Below are positions 1-6,285 of a DNA stretch of 7,675 nt, piece after piece. The stretch is from positions 1-7,675 of the forward strand of contig CAIUZU010000150.1 of NCBI GenBank assembly GCA_903903705.1, written 5' to 3'. Position 1 is the stretch's first letter, and each line of letters starts with the position of its first letter. The notes under the pieces are model-generated. The model was given only the letters and a program-made list of their open reading frames with translations, made no database searches and was not told the origin of the DNA. Source of the stretch: an uncultured Helicobacteraceae bacterium (GTDB lineage Bacteria; Campylobacterota; Campylobacteria; Campylobacterales; Sulfurimonadaceae). Position numbers and translations under genes: made by a program.

Positions 1-893
1 CCGAGTGCAAGCTGAGCTTTCATAGGCTCTATATTGTTCTGGATGGCACTTTGCAAATATTTTTTTGCCTGAGCTAAATCACCTACTCTTGCATAAAGCA
101 GCCCTAAACTAAAGTCATTGGATGCGAGTTCACTTTTTTCCATGCTTCTTATGGCATCAACGTTGTTGTCAAATAGAGCATTTATTTTTGAGCTAAGAGA
201 GTTCTGAGTTTCTATATACTCGTCGGTTGTTGGGTTGTTAAGAGAGCTAAGAGCCTCTAGATAGTTACCGTTATAGTAGTTGATAAGGGTATAGTAGTAT
301 GAGTACAAAGGAGAGGGTCTCTCTTGAGGCAGGTAAGCGTATGCCATATCAATATAGTATTTAAAATTCTTTTCATTATTTAAGTGAAGAGAGCAAACAG
401 CGGCATTAATAGCACTTACGCATCTTTTTTCATTATTTTGTATTGCTTTTTGAAATGAAGCCAAAGCTGTCTCATACTGTGCATCTTTTAGTTGGGCTAC
501 GCCAAGGTTATAGGCTGAAACAGCTTCGCTGTAGTGCGCAATTTTCTCATAAAGATAGAGCGCTTCATCTTTTGAACCGGTTGAGTAGAGATAATCTGCT
601 TTTGCTATCATATTTTCTATTTTGCTTGGCTCTATGGGTTCTGTAATCTCTTGCTCAATCTTTTGTTCTACAATGCCGGGGAGCTCTGCATGTTTTTTTT
701 GCAATTTTTGTATTACAAAAAAGGTAATTACGGCTAAGAGTATGATAACTCCCACGCCGATGCCTATGTAGAGGAACTTTTTTTTATTTGCAGATGATGA
801 TTTTTCTTCTGTTTGAGATTCACTTGAAGATGTAGCATCTGTGGCATCACTGTCTTCAATGATTATAATCTCTTCTTCTTGTCCATCACCCAT
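1..893 (-). CDS. Membrane-anchored TPR-repeat protein, C-terminus cut by window edge
   Basis: This reading frame is open from an ATG at 893 to the left edge, giving 297 complete codons; the C-terminus is missing. A good ribosome site, AAGGTG, lies 4 bases before the ATG. The protein starts with a cytoplasmic-looking acidic tail (EEEIIIIEDSD near residues 6-16, then Ser/Thr/Glu-rich), a short basic stretch (NKKK, 36-39) and one hydrophobic membrane segment at about 40-61. From about residue 94 it is helical with TPR-like pairs, clearest at about 124-155 (AYNLGVAQLKDAQYETALAS) and 260-290 (FSLGLLYARVGDLAQAKKYL). By the positive-inside rule the TPR part faces the periplasm, which suggests a protein-interaction scaffold. 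It lies 50 bp after serS on the same strand and is probably cotranscribed. No specific family or partner is recognised. The gene is certain; the function is unknown. Confidence 0.88.
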   Translation of the reverse strand, partial: MGDGQEEEIIIIEDSDATDATSSSESQTEEKSSSANKKKFLYIGIGVGVIILLAVITFFVIQKLQKKHAELPGIVEQKIEQEITEPIEPSKIENMIAKADYLYSTGSKDEALYLYEKIAHYSEAVSAYNLGVAQLKDAQYETALASFQKAIQNNEKRCVSAINAAVCSLHLNNEKNFKYYIDMAYAYLPQERPSPLYSYYYTLINYYNGNYLEALSSLNNPTTDEYIETQNSLSSKINALFDNNVDAIRSMEKSELASNDFSLGLLYARVGDLAQAKKYLQSAIQNNIEPMKAQLAL

Positions 894-943
894 TTTTCAC
901 CTTGCTATAATTTCTCTGTTGAAGCAAAAAAGATACCACAAAC

Positions 944-2191
944 TTAGTTTATATAAGGCTCAAGCACCTTTGGAATAGTTATCGTTCCATCTTCATTCTG
1001 AAAATTCTCCATTATTGCCACCATAGTTCTGCCGACTGCAAGTGAAGATCCGTTTAGCGTATGTACGAAAGAGTTTTTATCACCGTCTTTAAATCTTATT
1101 TTTGCACGTCTTGCCTGAAAATCTCTAGTATTTGAGACTGAGCTTATCTCTCTGTAGCTGTTTTGACCCGGCAGCCAAACTTCCAAGTCAACTGTTTTAG
1201 CCGCTCCAAAACCTAAATCTCCACTGCAAAGTGTCATGAGACGGTGAGGAAGCTCAAGTGCGCTTAGAAGATCTGAAGCAGTTTGCACCATCTCATCAAA
1301 TACTCTATCGCTATCTTCCGGTTTTGTGATCGCAACAAGTTCTACTTTGTGAAATTGGTGCTGTCTTATCATCCCTCTTGTATCTCGCCCCGCCGCACCT
1401 GCTTCTTTTCTAAAACATGGAGTATAAGCGGTCATTTTTTTTGGCAACTCATTTGGAGATAAAATCTCATCTTGAAAAAGATTTGTAACAGGCACTTCGG
1501 CTGTAGGAATTAAAAACAGTTCCTGCTCATGTATTTTGTAGAGATCATCTTCAAATTTCGGAAGCTGTCCAGTTCCCTCTAACGCTGCTCTGTTTACAAT
1601 TGCAGGAACGCTTACTTCCTCAAAACCTCTTTTGGAGTTAAAATTGAGCATAAAGTTTATAAGCGCACGTTCTAGTTTTGCACCCATGCCAAAAGCAACG
1701 CTAAAACGGCTAGTTGCAAGTTTCACACCGCGTTCAAAATCTATCCATCCATTTTTTTCAGCCAGTTCCCAATGTTCTTTCGGGGCAAAGCTAAACTCTC
1801 TAGGCATTAAAACTTTTCTAATCTCAATATTCTCATTCTCATCCGCACCGCTTGGAACATCATCGTCGGGAATATTTGGAATAGACATGGCAAGAGATTC
1901 AAGTGCACTCTCTTTTTCTCTTTGAATGTCAAGTGCTTCAGCTATTTTTATCTTATTTGCATCAACTTTCGCTTTAAGCTCATTTACGTCTCTGCCCTCT
2001 TTTTTATATATACCAAACTCTTTGCTCATAATATTTTGAGCTCCTTGGAGCGTCTCATATTCAACTTTTGCAACTTTTAATTCTTCGTTTTTTCTCTTTA
2101 AATCATCTATAAGCTCAGCGCTGACGCCTTTGCGTGCAAGTTTAGCGCTTACACCTTGAAAATCTTTTTGCAGTAGTTTTAAATCTATCAT
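944..2191 (-). CDS. serS: Seryl-tRNA synthetase (class II)
   Basis: This enzyme charges tRNA-Ser (and tRNA-Sec, if present) with serine in the cytoplasm. The 415-residue length is normal for a bacterial enzyme and the protein looks intact. Residues 1 to about 110 form the charged helical coiled-coil arm that holds the long variable arm of the tRNA, opening with the typical [11 protein letters not shown]. The class II catalytic core follows: the serine-pocket TAE at 230-232, motif 2 with FRKEAG and the RGMIRQHQF stretch (260-280), the REISSVSN segment (347-354), and motif 3 GSSLAVGRT with its ATP-binding Arg388. The ATG at 2191 is supported by AAGGAAG 5 bases upstream. That site lies in the 14-bp gap after the reductase gene, so the two genes are probably cotranscribed and perhaps translationally coupled. 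Together with serB upstream it places serine synthesis and serine use side by side. Confidence 0.98.
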   Translation of the reverse strand: MIDLKLLQKDFQGVSAKLARKGVSAELIDDLKRKNEELKVAKVEYETLQGAQNIMSKEFGIYKKEGRDVNELKAKVDANKIKIAEALDIQREKESALESLAMSIPNIPDDDVPSGADENENIEIRKVLMPREFSFAPKEHWELAEKNGWIDFERGVKLATSRFSVAFGMGAKLERALINFMLNFNSKRGFEEVSVPAIVNRAALEGTGQLPKFEDDLYKIHEQELFLIPTAEVPVTNLFQDEILSPNELPKKMTAYTPCFRKEAGAAGRDTRGMIRQHQFHKVELVAITKPEDSDRVFDEMVQTASDLLSALELPHRLMTLCSGDLGFGAAKTVDLEVWLPGQNSYREISSVSNTRDFQARRAKIRFKDGDKNSFVHTLNGSSLAVGRTMVAIMENFQNEDGTITIPKVLEPYIN

Positions 2192-2205
2192 TTTTCTTCC
2201 TTAAA

Positions 2206-3102
2206 TTATATGAGTATATCTTTTGCTATTTGAAACTGGTTTGCCGTCATAAGATGGATTTTTGGATGAAGAGCTTTAAGATCTTCGAATAGTTTTTTGC
2301 TAAGTTCAAAACCGACTCTGTACTCCTCTTGGGCTCCTTTTTCATTAGCAACCCTTAGAGCTTCTATCCAGTAGTTAGGCACGTTTATACCGGGAACATG
2401 TGCCGATAAAAACTGTGCGGTTCTGAGTTTTGTTATTGGAAAAATTCCAAAAATTAACTCCGCAGAGCTGCTGTGCTCTGTAGCTTCTTTAAGTTCAAGA
2501 AGAAGTTTTGCACTTTGGATATCATAGATCGGCTGCGTAATAATCCCTACTGCTCCATGCTTTATCTTTTTTTGCATCTTTTTTTGAAGTGTCTTTGGGT
2601 TTTTTGCATAAGAGTTGATAACCGCAAAAGGATAGATCTCTCTAGGCTTACATGTAAAGGGTTTGCCTGCGTAGTCTATGCCGCTGTTAAAACATGAGAT
2701 GATATCAAGCAACAGCGTGCTGTCTGCCTCAAAAACTCCCTTTGTATGGGGTTGGTCGGATATCGTGGCAGGATCTCCCGTTAATGCTAAAATGGCACGA
2801 ACATCGACTTCATTTGCTCCTAATAGATCTGACTGAAGTGCAATCTTATTTCTATCTCGCATACTCATCGTGGCGATTACAGGCTTATGAAATCTATCCT
2901 GAAGCATTTTTGCCGCAAAGAGAGAGTTGTATTTCAGTTTTGCAAGTGGATTGTCGGTTGTCGTAAAACCGTCTACCAGTTTATCTAGCCCTAATTCTGC
3001 TATCGTCTCAATTATAGGCGAAAAAACAGGAGAGTGACTAGGCGTAGTTTCAAGGGTTATATATGTGTCGTTTTTTAGTTTATTTATGAGTTCATCAAAC
3101 AA
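2206..3102 (-). CDS. Methylenetetrahydrofolate reductase family protein (acetogen/YitJ-like type)
   Basis: Expected role: FAD-dependent reduction of 5,10-methylene-THF to 5-methyl-THF, feeding methionine synthesis or other C1 metabolism. Numbered from the TTG at 3102 (298 residues), the barrel landmarks are the strand with Glu18 (ITLETTPSHSP, in place of the SFEFFPP of classical MetF), RDRN at 82-85, ALTGDP at 106-111, GIITQPIYD near 186-194, GIFPI at 219-223, PGINVP at 237-242 and IHLMTAN at 282-288. The RDRN...LQSDLLGA...LTGDPA block resembles the reductase half of YitJ-type fusions and acetogen MetF more than enterobacterial MetF. The frame stays open to a TTG at 3132, but that codon lies inside the predicted -10 box. 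The TTG at 3102 has AGGA 6 bases upstream and fits the barrel start, so I chose it. The enzyme's exact reductant and physiological role are not shown by the sequence. Confidence 0.88.
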   Translation of the reverse strand: MFDELINKLKNDTYITLETTPSHSPVFSPIIETIAELGLDKLVDGFTTTDNPLAKLKYNSLFAAKMLQDRFHKPVIATMSMRDRNKIALQSDLLGANEVDVRAILALTGDPATISDQPHTKGVFEADSTLLLDIISCFNSGIDYAGKPFTCKPREIYPFAVINSYAKNPKTLQKKMQKKIKHGAVGIITQPIYDIQSAKLLLELKEATEHSSSAELIFGIFPITKLRTAQFLSAHVPGINVPNYWIEALRVANEKGAQEEYRVGFELSKKLFEDLKALHPKIHLMTANQFQIAKDILI

Positions 3103-3108
3103 AAAGCA

Positions 3109-3112
3109 TCCT
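3109..3112 (-). promoter_or_regulatory. Ribosome binding site that decides the reductase start
   Basis: AGGA on the minus strand lies 6 bases before the TTG at 3102. The longer start at 3132 has no room for a leader, because the likely transcription start is near 3125. This favours the shorter protein, beginning MFDELINKL. Confidence 0.6.
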
Positions 3113-3119
3113 AAATGGG

Positions 3120-3137
3120 TATAATTGCGCAATTATA
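3120..3137. promoter_or_regulatory. Palindromic divergent double promoter (reductase-serS unit and serB unit)
   Basis: The 18 bases TATAATTGCGCAATTATA form a perfect palindrome. It holds TATAAT at 3120-3125 on the plus strand and TATAAT at 3137-3132 on the minus strand, facing each other. Expected starts are near 3132 (rightward, ahead of serB at 3157 with GGGAAG as ribosome site) and near 3125 (leftward, ahead of the reductase), giving short 5' leaders of about 25 nt each. No good -35 boxes are seen, as is usual for sigma70 promoters in this phylum. Because the two -10 boxes share the same DNA, two polymerases could not occupy them at once. A role as an operator for a dimeric repressor is also possible. 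Confidence 0.7.
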
Positions 3138-3156
3138 ACAGATAGGGAAGTAATAT

Positions 3157-3780
3157 ATGTTGAAATTGGCTGTTTTTGATTTCGATTCTACGCTGATGGA
3201 TGGCGAGACGATAGATTTTTTTGCAGAAGAACTAGGACTTGGTGAAGAGGTAAGTAAAATAACCGAGGCTGCGATGAGCGGTGAACTTGATTTTTTTGAA
3301 TCGCTTCAGCAAAGGGTAGGGCTTTTAAAGGGTTTGGAATACAGCATAGTCGAGAAGATAAGCCATAATCTGCCATATATGAAAGGCGCACAAGAGACTA
3401 TTGCCGAGTTAAAGAGCAGAGGCATGAAAGTGGTCTGTTTTAGCGGCGGTTTTAGAAGTGCAACGGGATATGCGAAAAATATTTTAGGTTATGATGCGGA
3501 TTTCTCAAATGTGCTGCACCATAAAAACCAGATACTTACGGGTCTTGTCGGCGGAGATATGATGTTTAACTACTCAAAAGGCGATATGTTGGTTCGCTTG
3601 CAGGGTCTGTTGGGAGTCAAAGAAGATGAAACGCTGGTATGCGGAGACGGAGCAAACGATCTTTCAATGTTTGCCCATGCCGGAACAAGAGTCGCTTTTT
3701 GTGCAAGAGAGATTTTAAGAAAAGAGGCAAATATAGTGATTGAGACAAAAAATTTAACACAAATTTTGGAGAAAATATAA
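3157..3780 (+). CDS. serB: Phosphoserine phosphatase (HAD superfamily)
   Basis: This enzyme hydrolyses O-phosphoserine to serine, the last step of the phosphorylated serine pathway, in the cytoplasm. The 207 residues carry all four HAD motifs: motif I DFDST with nucleophile Asp8 and acid/base Asp10, motif II Ser96 in FSGGF, motif III Lys141, and motif IV GDGAND with Asp164 and Asp168 for Mg2+. The helical cap lies between motifs I and II, at about 14-75. It is a compact SerB without the N-terminal ACT-like extension of the enterobacterial enzyme. The ATG at 3157 follows GGGAAG at a normal distance. The gene is divergent from the reductase-serS unit across a palindromic promoter, and its stop codon overlaps the ATG of the next gene. 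HAD substrate range is hard to fix from sequence, but the motif context and the serS neighbour support SerB. Confidence 0.93.
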   Translation: MLKLAVFDFDSTLMDGETIDFFAEELGLGEEVSKITEAAMSGELDFFESLQQRVGLLKGLEYSIVEKISHNLPYMKGAQETIAELKSRGMKVVCFSGGFRSATGYAKNILGYDADFSNVLHHKNQILTGLVGGDMMFNYSKGDMLVRLQGLLGVKEDETLVCGDGANDLSMFAHAGTRVAFCAREILRKEANIVIETKNLTQILEKI

Positions 3781-4109
3781 TGCTTAAAAATAGTATCTGG
3801 AGACAGTATAACGGTGAAAATAGTTTTAGGGAGTTGTTGGCTAAATATTGCAGACTAAGCGAGATTGATCTTATAGAAGAGGATAAAACTCTCTATAATG
3901 CATTAAAAGCAAAACTTACAAAAAAAGAGTTAAAACTTTTTGCAATGGATAGTGCTAGCATGAACGATGAGGCGATAAAAGCTGAATTTTTACTTAATGA
4001 CGAAGAACTTCAAAAAGCTAAACACAAACTCTATAAAAAACTAAAACAAGATAAAGTAAGACTTAGTTTTAAAGCGAATAATGACAATACGCAAGGGTAT
4101 GATAATTAA
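3780..4109 (+). CDS. Small protein of unknown function, possible helix-turn-helix-like C-terminal half
   Basis: This 109-residue soluble protein is predicted to be all-helical and charged, without signal peptide or membrane segment. Its ATG overlaps the serB stop codon by one base (TAATG), which implies translational coupling and makes a real gene very likely. No family is recognised. Residues about 46-92 (LTKKELKLF, then NDEAIKAEFLLNDEELQKAK and a basic tail with KKLKQDKVR) loosely follow the spacing of sigma region 4/LuxR-type helix-turn-helix domains. The likeness is weak, and the first positions of the putative turn differ from those families. The tail (NNDNTQGYDN) is polar and probably disordered. 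A link with serine metabolism can only be inferred from position. Confidence 0.85.
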   Translation: MLKNSIWRQYNGENSFRELLAKYCRLSEIDLIEEDKTLYNALKAKLTKKELKLFAMDSASMNDEAIKAEFLLNDEELQKAKHKLYKKLKQDKVRLSFKANNDNTQGYDN

Positions 4110-4112
4110 TAA

Positions 4113-5858
4113 TCACTTAAGAATGATCTTGAAGGTTACCCTTCTTGATCTCTCTTTATCCTCGTTTTCATTGTAAATTACTTTTTTTGAAAAATTCACA
4201 CCGCTTCCCTTTATAACCTCTGCGAGCCATTTTTGAGTTGTACCGTCATGGTTGTTAAATATGTAGCTAAGTGTTGAAAATGAACGATTCATGGATAGCT
4301 TTTCATTCTTTAAGTATCTTTGTGAAAAGTCGCTTGTGCCCCATTCGCTAGAAGTGTGTCCGCTTATTTCGAGAGTTTTTATAAACTCTCTATTTTTATA
4401 TAAAAACGGTAAAAGTTTGTTACTAAGTTTTTGTAAAAACTCTTTTTGCTCATTTGTCAGAGTATACTCTCCGACTTTAAAATAGAGTGCTGCGTCAATC
4501 AGATGTATTGATAAATCTTCTTTTAGTTCTATCTTCTTTGCTTCTATCTCTTGTTTGAGCAGGGCATATAAATCTGCATAAAAGTTTGTCGGTTTTGCTG
4601 ATTTTATCTCTGTTTTAGTCTCTGCTTTTACCGCTATTTTTACCATAGTGAGATCTTTGTTTAATTTTACAATCCACATATTTGTCTCTTGCGACTCTTT
4701 ATTTGTATAAACTCCTACAACTCCGACTTGTGAATTATGAAGTATGCTTAGGGCATTAAACGAATCATGTGCAGCGGAGCCGTAATGTTCTTGTGTAAGC
4801 ATGGAAAATTTACTGTCAAAGAGCATAGCGACTCCATCGGTATTATAGTTATCTTGAACGCTTCCGACCCCTATGATTTTGCCATCTGAATACTCTTTTA
4901 TATCTTTTAAAATAGTTGCATAAGTTGTTTGAACCATCTTATCGAGCAAAATATTTTTTTGCAGATCCACTTTAAGAAGTCTCACTTGCTCTTTACCTAA
5001 ATCATCTTCTTGAGAGAGCGACAAGGCAAAACTGCCGTCTCTTAGTTTTAAGATTTTATGCGGAGTCGTATTTTTCTCGTTTTTATACTCTTTGAGCCAG
5101 ATCTTATCCCCGTTTTGTGTAATTCTTAAAATAGTAGCATTCTTCGATTTTTCACTATTTGTTTGAGCAAGAAGCATAATTGAGCCGTCATCCGCTTCTG
5201 CTGCATCAATTCCGATGTCATCACTTAACGTACCGTATTTTTTGCTCCATAGCATCTCGCCGTTGCTTGTAAATCTTGCCATATAGATATCACTGAGACC
5301 TAAGCCGCTATCAAATAGATTGTCGTTTGGAGATCTCGAAGCCGTAGATGAGCCTATGGCTAAAACTCCTCCATCACGAAGCAGAATCATCTTACTCATT
5401 TTATCTTGGTTTGCCGTTCCAAAGGTTTTATGAAATATTTTCTCACCGCTGGAGCTGACTTTTATAATCAAGAGTGAGCCATCAAGTGTGTGTCCGCCAA
5501 CAAAATAGCCGTTTTGTGGAGTTTTCGCAATAGATACTGCCTCATTGAAATTTGGCAAGTCAATTGATTTTCTAAGGGTTATATCTGCCTGATTGTCTAC
5601 TTTTACCAAATGTATCTGTGAGCCGTAAGTGTTAGAGACAGATGCAAGATAATCAAAAGCGTTTCTATATGTAGTCTCTTCTTTTGCTTGGTTGTTTTTG
5701 TATTTTTTTATGTATCCGACGGCACTTATGCTTCTGTCATAATCCTCCGTTACATCCACGAGAGCGTTGTTAAATGGCTCATCTATTATGATTGAGAAAT
5801 CGGGAGCTTTAGCATATAAAAAGGATGAAAGTAAAATAAGAGTTAAGATAAGATGCAT
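4113..5858 (-). CDS. Exported protein: propeller-like repeats fused to an OmpA-type peptidoglycan-binding domain
   Basis: The protein has 581 residues. Residues 1-16 or 1-18 are a signal peptide (hydrophobic LILTLILLSSFLYA, cleavage near AKA), with no lipobox cysteine, so a periplasmic or outer-membrane-associated protein is expected. Residues about 30-410 contain loosely repeated blade-like units of roughly 45-60 residues built as G-x-[ILV]-[ILV]-x-[GA] followed by a strand such as [IV]-x-[KR]-[ILVF]-[ST]-x-[NS]-G-[ED]-[KM]-[IL]-[WF]-x-K-x-[YF]. Clear copies lie near 118-146, 164-208 and 226-258, and later ones are weaker. Residues about 415-445 form a charged helical linker. Residues about 450-581 are an OmpA/MotB-like domain with ISGHTSSEWG, the NEKLS-x-NR segment and the terminal RSRRVTF. 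It probably anchors a periplasmic propeller to the cell wall. The ligand is unknown. The ATG at 5858 has only a weak ribosome site but directly opens the signal peptide. Confidence 0.9.
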   Translation of the reverse strand: MHLILTLILLSSFLYAKAPDFSIIIDEPFNNALVDVTEDYDRSISAVGYIKKYKNNQAKEETTYRNAFDYLASVSNTYGSQIHLVKVDNQADITLRKSIDLPNFNEAVSIAKTPQNGYFVGGHTLDGSLLIIKVSSSGEKIFHKTFGTANQDKMSKMILLRDGGVLAIGSSTASRSPNDNLFDSGLGLSDIYMARFTSNGEMLWSKKYGTLSDDIGIDAAEADDGSIMLLAQTNSEKSKNATILRITQNGDKIWLKEYKNEKNTTPHKILKLRDGSFALSLSQEDDLGKEQVRLLKVDLQKNILLDKMVQTTYATILKDIKEYSDGKIIGVGSVQDNYNTDGVAMLFDSKFSMLTQEHYGSAAHDSFNALSILHNSQVGVVGVYTNKESQETNMWIVKLNKDLTMVKIAVKAETKTEIKSAKPTNFYADLYALLKQEIEAKKIELKEDLSIHLIDAALYFKVGEYTLTNEQKEFLQKLSNKLLPFLYKNREFIKTLEISGHTSSEWGTSDFSQRYLKNEKLSMNRSFSTLSYIFNNHDGTTQKWLAEVIKGSGVNFSKKVIYNENEDKERSRRVTFKIILK

Positions 5859-5877
5859 GCGACTACTTTTTACTTAA

Positions 5878-5886
5878 GTTATAGCA
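5878..5886 (-). promoter_or_regulatory. Likely promoter of the propeller-OmpA gene
   Basis: TGCTATAAC on the minus strand is an extended -10 box (TG, one base, TATAAC) preceded by a T tract. The expected start is near 5871, about 13 nt before the ATG at 5858, leaving a very short leader without a strong Shine-Dalgarno sequence. No convincing -35 box was seen. Confidence 0.5.
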
Positions 5887-5943
5887 AAAAATATTCCTAA
5901 ATTAAAATATCTTCATATAAGTTGGTAAATTGTTGAATTTGCT

Positions 5944-5959
5944 GTAGATGTAGATGTAG
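5944..5959. repeat. Short tandem repeat of GTAGAT
   Basis: The 6-base unit GTAGAT occurs two and two-thirds times in a row (GTAGATGTAGATGTAG) in the gap between the propeller-OmpA gene and the rpsR terminator hairpin. No function is evident. Confidence 0.7.
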
Positions 5960-5963
5960 TTAG

Positions 5964-5990
5964 AAAGCCCCCTAATAGGAGGCTTTTTTT
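5964..5990 (-). terminator. Terminator hairpin after rpsR, possibly bidirectional
   Basis: The minus-strand RNA reads AAAGCCUCC, a short loop region, then GGGGGCUUU. This gives about 9 base pairs including one U-G wobble, starting about 10 bases after the rpsR stop at 5996. Its downstream U run is short (UUUCU, mostly inside the stem). On the plus strand the same hairpin has one C-A mismatch but is followed by seven T at 5984-5990, a better U tract. It therefore probably ends the rpsF-ssb-rpsR transcript and may also stop rightward transcription entering the operon antisense. Confidence 0.7.
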
Positions 5991-5995
5991 GAAAA

Positions 5996-6259
5996 CTATT
6001 TTAAATTTTCAAATGGTGCAGTTACAACTGTTTTTCTTGTAACTGTATATGGAACTAGTGCTGCTGCACGAGCTCTTTTGATAACTGTTGCTATCATGTC
6101 TTGGTGACGTTTACAGTTTCCTGTTAAACGACGAGGCATAATTTTATATCTTTCTGAAAGAGAGAAGCGTAGAGCTGCTACATCTTTATAGTCCATAAAA
6201 TCAACTTTTGCTTCACAATACTTACAAAATCTTTTTTTGTATTTTCTTCTTTCTGCCAT
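5996..6259 (-). CDS. rpsR: 30S ribosomal protein S18
   Basis: This is a small-subunit protein of the platform that binds 16S rRNA as a pair with S6. The 87 residues are typical in length and include the conserved core with YKD at 24-26, the RFxSxxxKI-like segment near 31-41 ([17 protein letters not shown]) and a basic helix ([11 protein letters not shown]). Cys12, Cys15, Cys49 and His52 form a CxxC...CxxH set, so this appears to be the metal-binding (C+) form of S18 rather than the form that has lost its cysteines. The ATG at 6259 follows AAGGAAA at good spacing. It is the last gene of the rpsF-ssb-rpsR unit, 26 bp after ssb, with a terminator hairpin right behind it. Confidence 0.97.
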   Translation of the reverse strand: MAERRKYKKRFCKYCEAKVDFMDYKDVAALRFSLSERYKIMPRRLTGNCKRHQDMIATVIKRARAAALVPYTVTRKTVVTAPFENLK

Positions 6260-6285
6260 GTTATTTCCTTTTGTTATCTATTTTT

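Noticed and set aside
443..646. A 67-codon plus-strand frame inside the TPR gene
   Set aside because: It is antisense to a continuous, clearly coding TPR reading frame and has no ribosome site or recognisable content.
1632..1925. A 97-codon plus-strand frame opposite serS
   Set aside because: It is the Ser/Phe-rich shadow of the conserved SerS catalytic domain.
2473..2966. Two 74-codon plus-strand frames opposite the reductase gene
   Set aside because: They are antisense to conserved MTHFR motifs and have no coding signature of their own.
3188..3391. A 67-codon minus-strand frame opposite serB
   Set aside because: It is a shadow of the HAD phosphatase coding region.
4120..4155. Hairpin GAAGG-TTAC-CCTTC with GATC outer arms as a terminator for the serB unit
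   Set aside because: The two T-T mismatches, the short stem and the lack of a following T run make it a poor intrinsic terminator; it also encodes the conserved RSRRVTF end of the OmpA domain.
4291..4485. A 64-codon plus-strand frame opposite the OmpA domain
   Set aside because: It is a shadow of a conserved domain and has no ribosome site.
5928..5995. Whether the gap before rpsR hides a tRNA or another structured RNA gene
   Set aside because: No cloverleaf, TTCGA-type arm or known RNA motif is visible; only the GTAGAT repeat and the terminator hairpin are seen.
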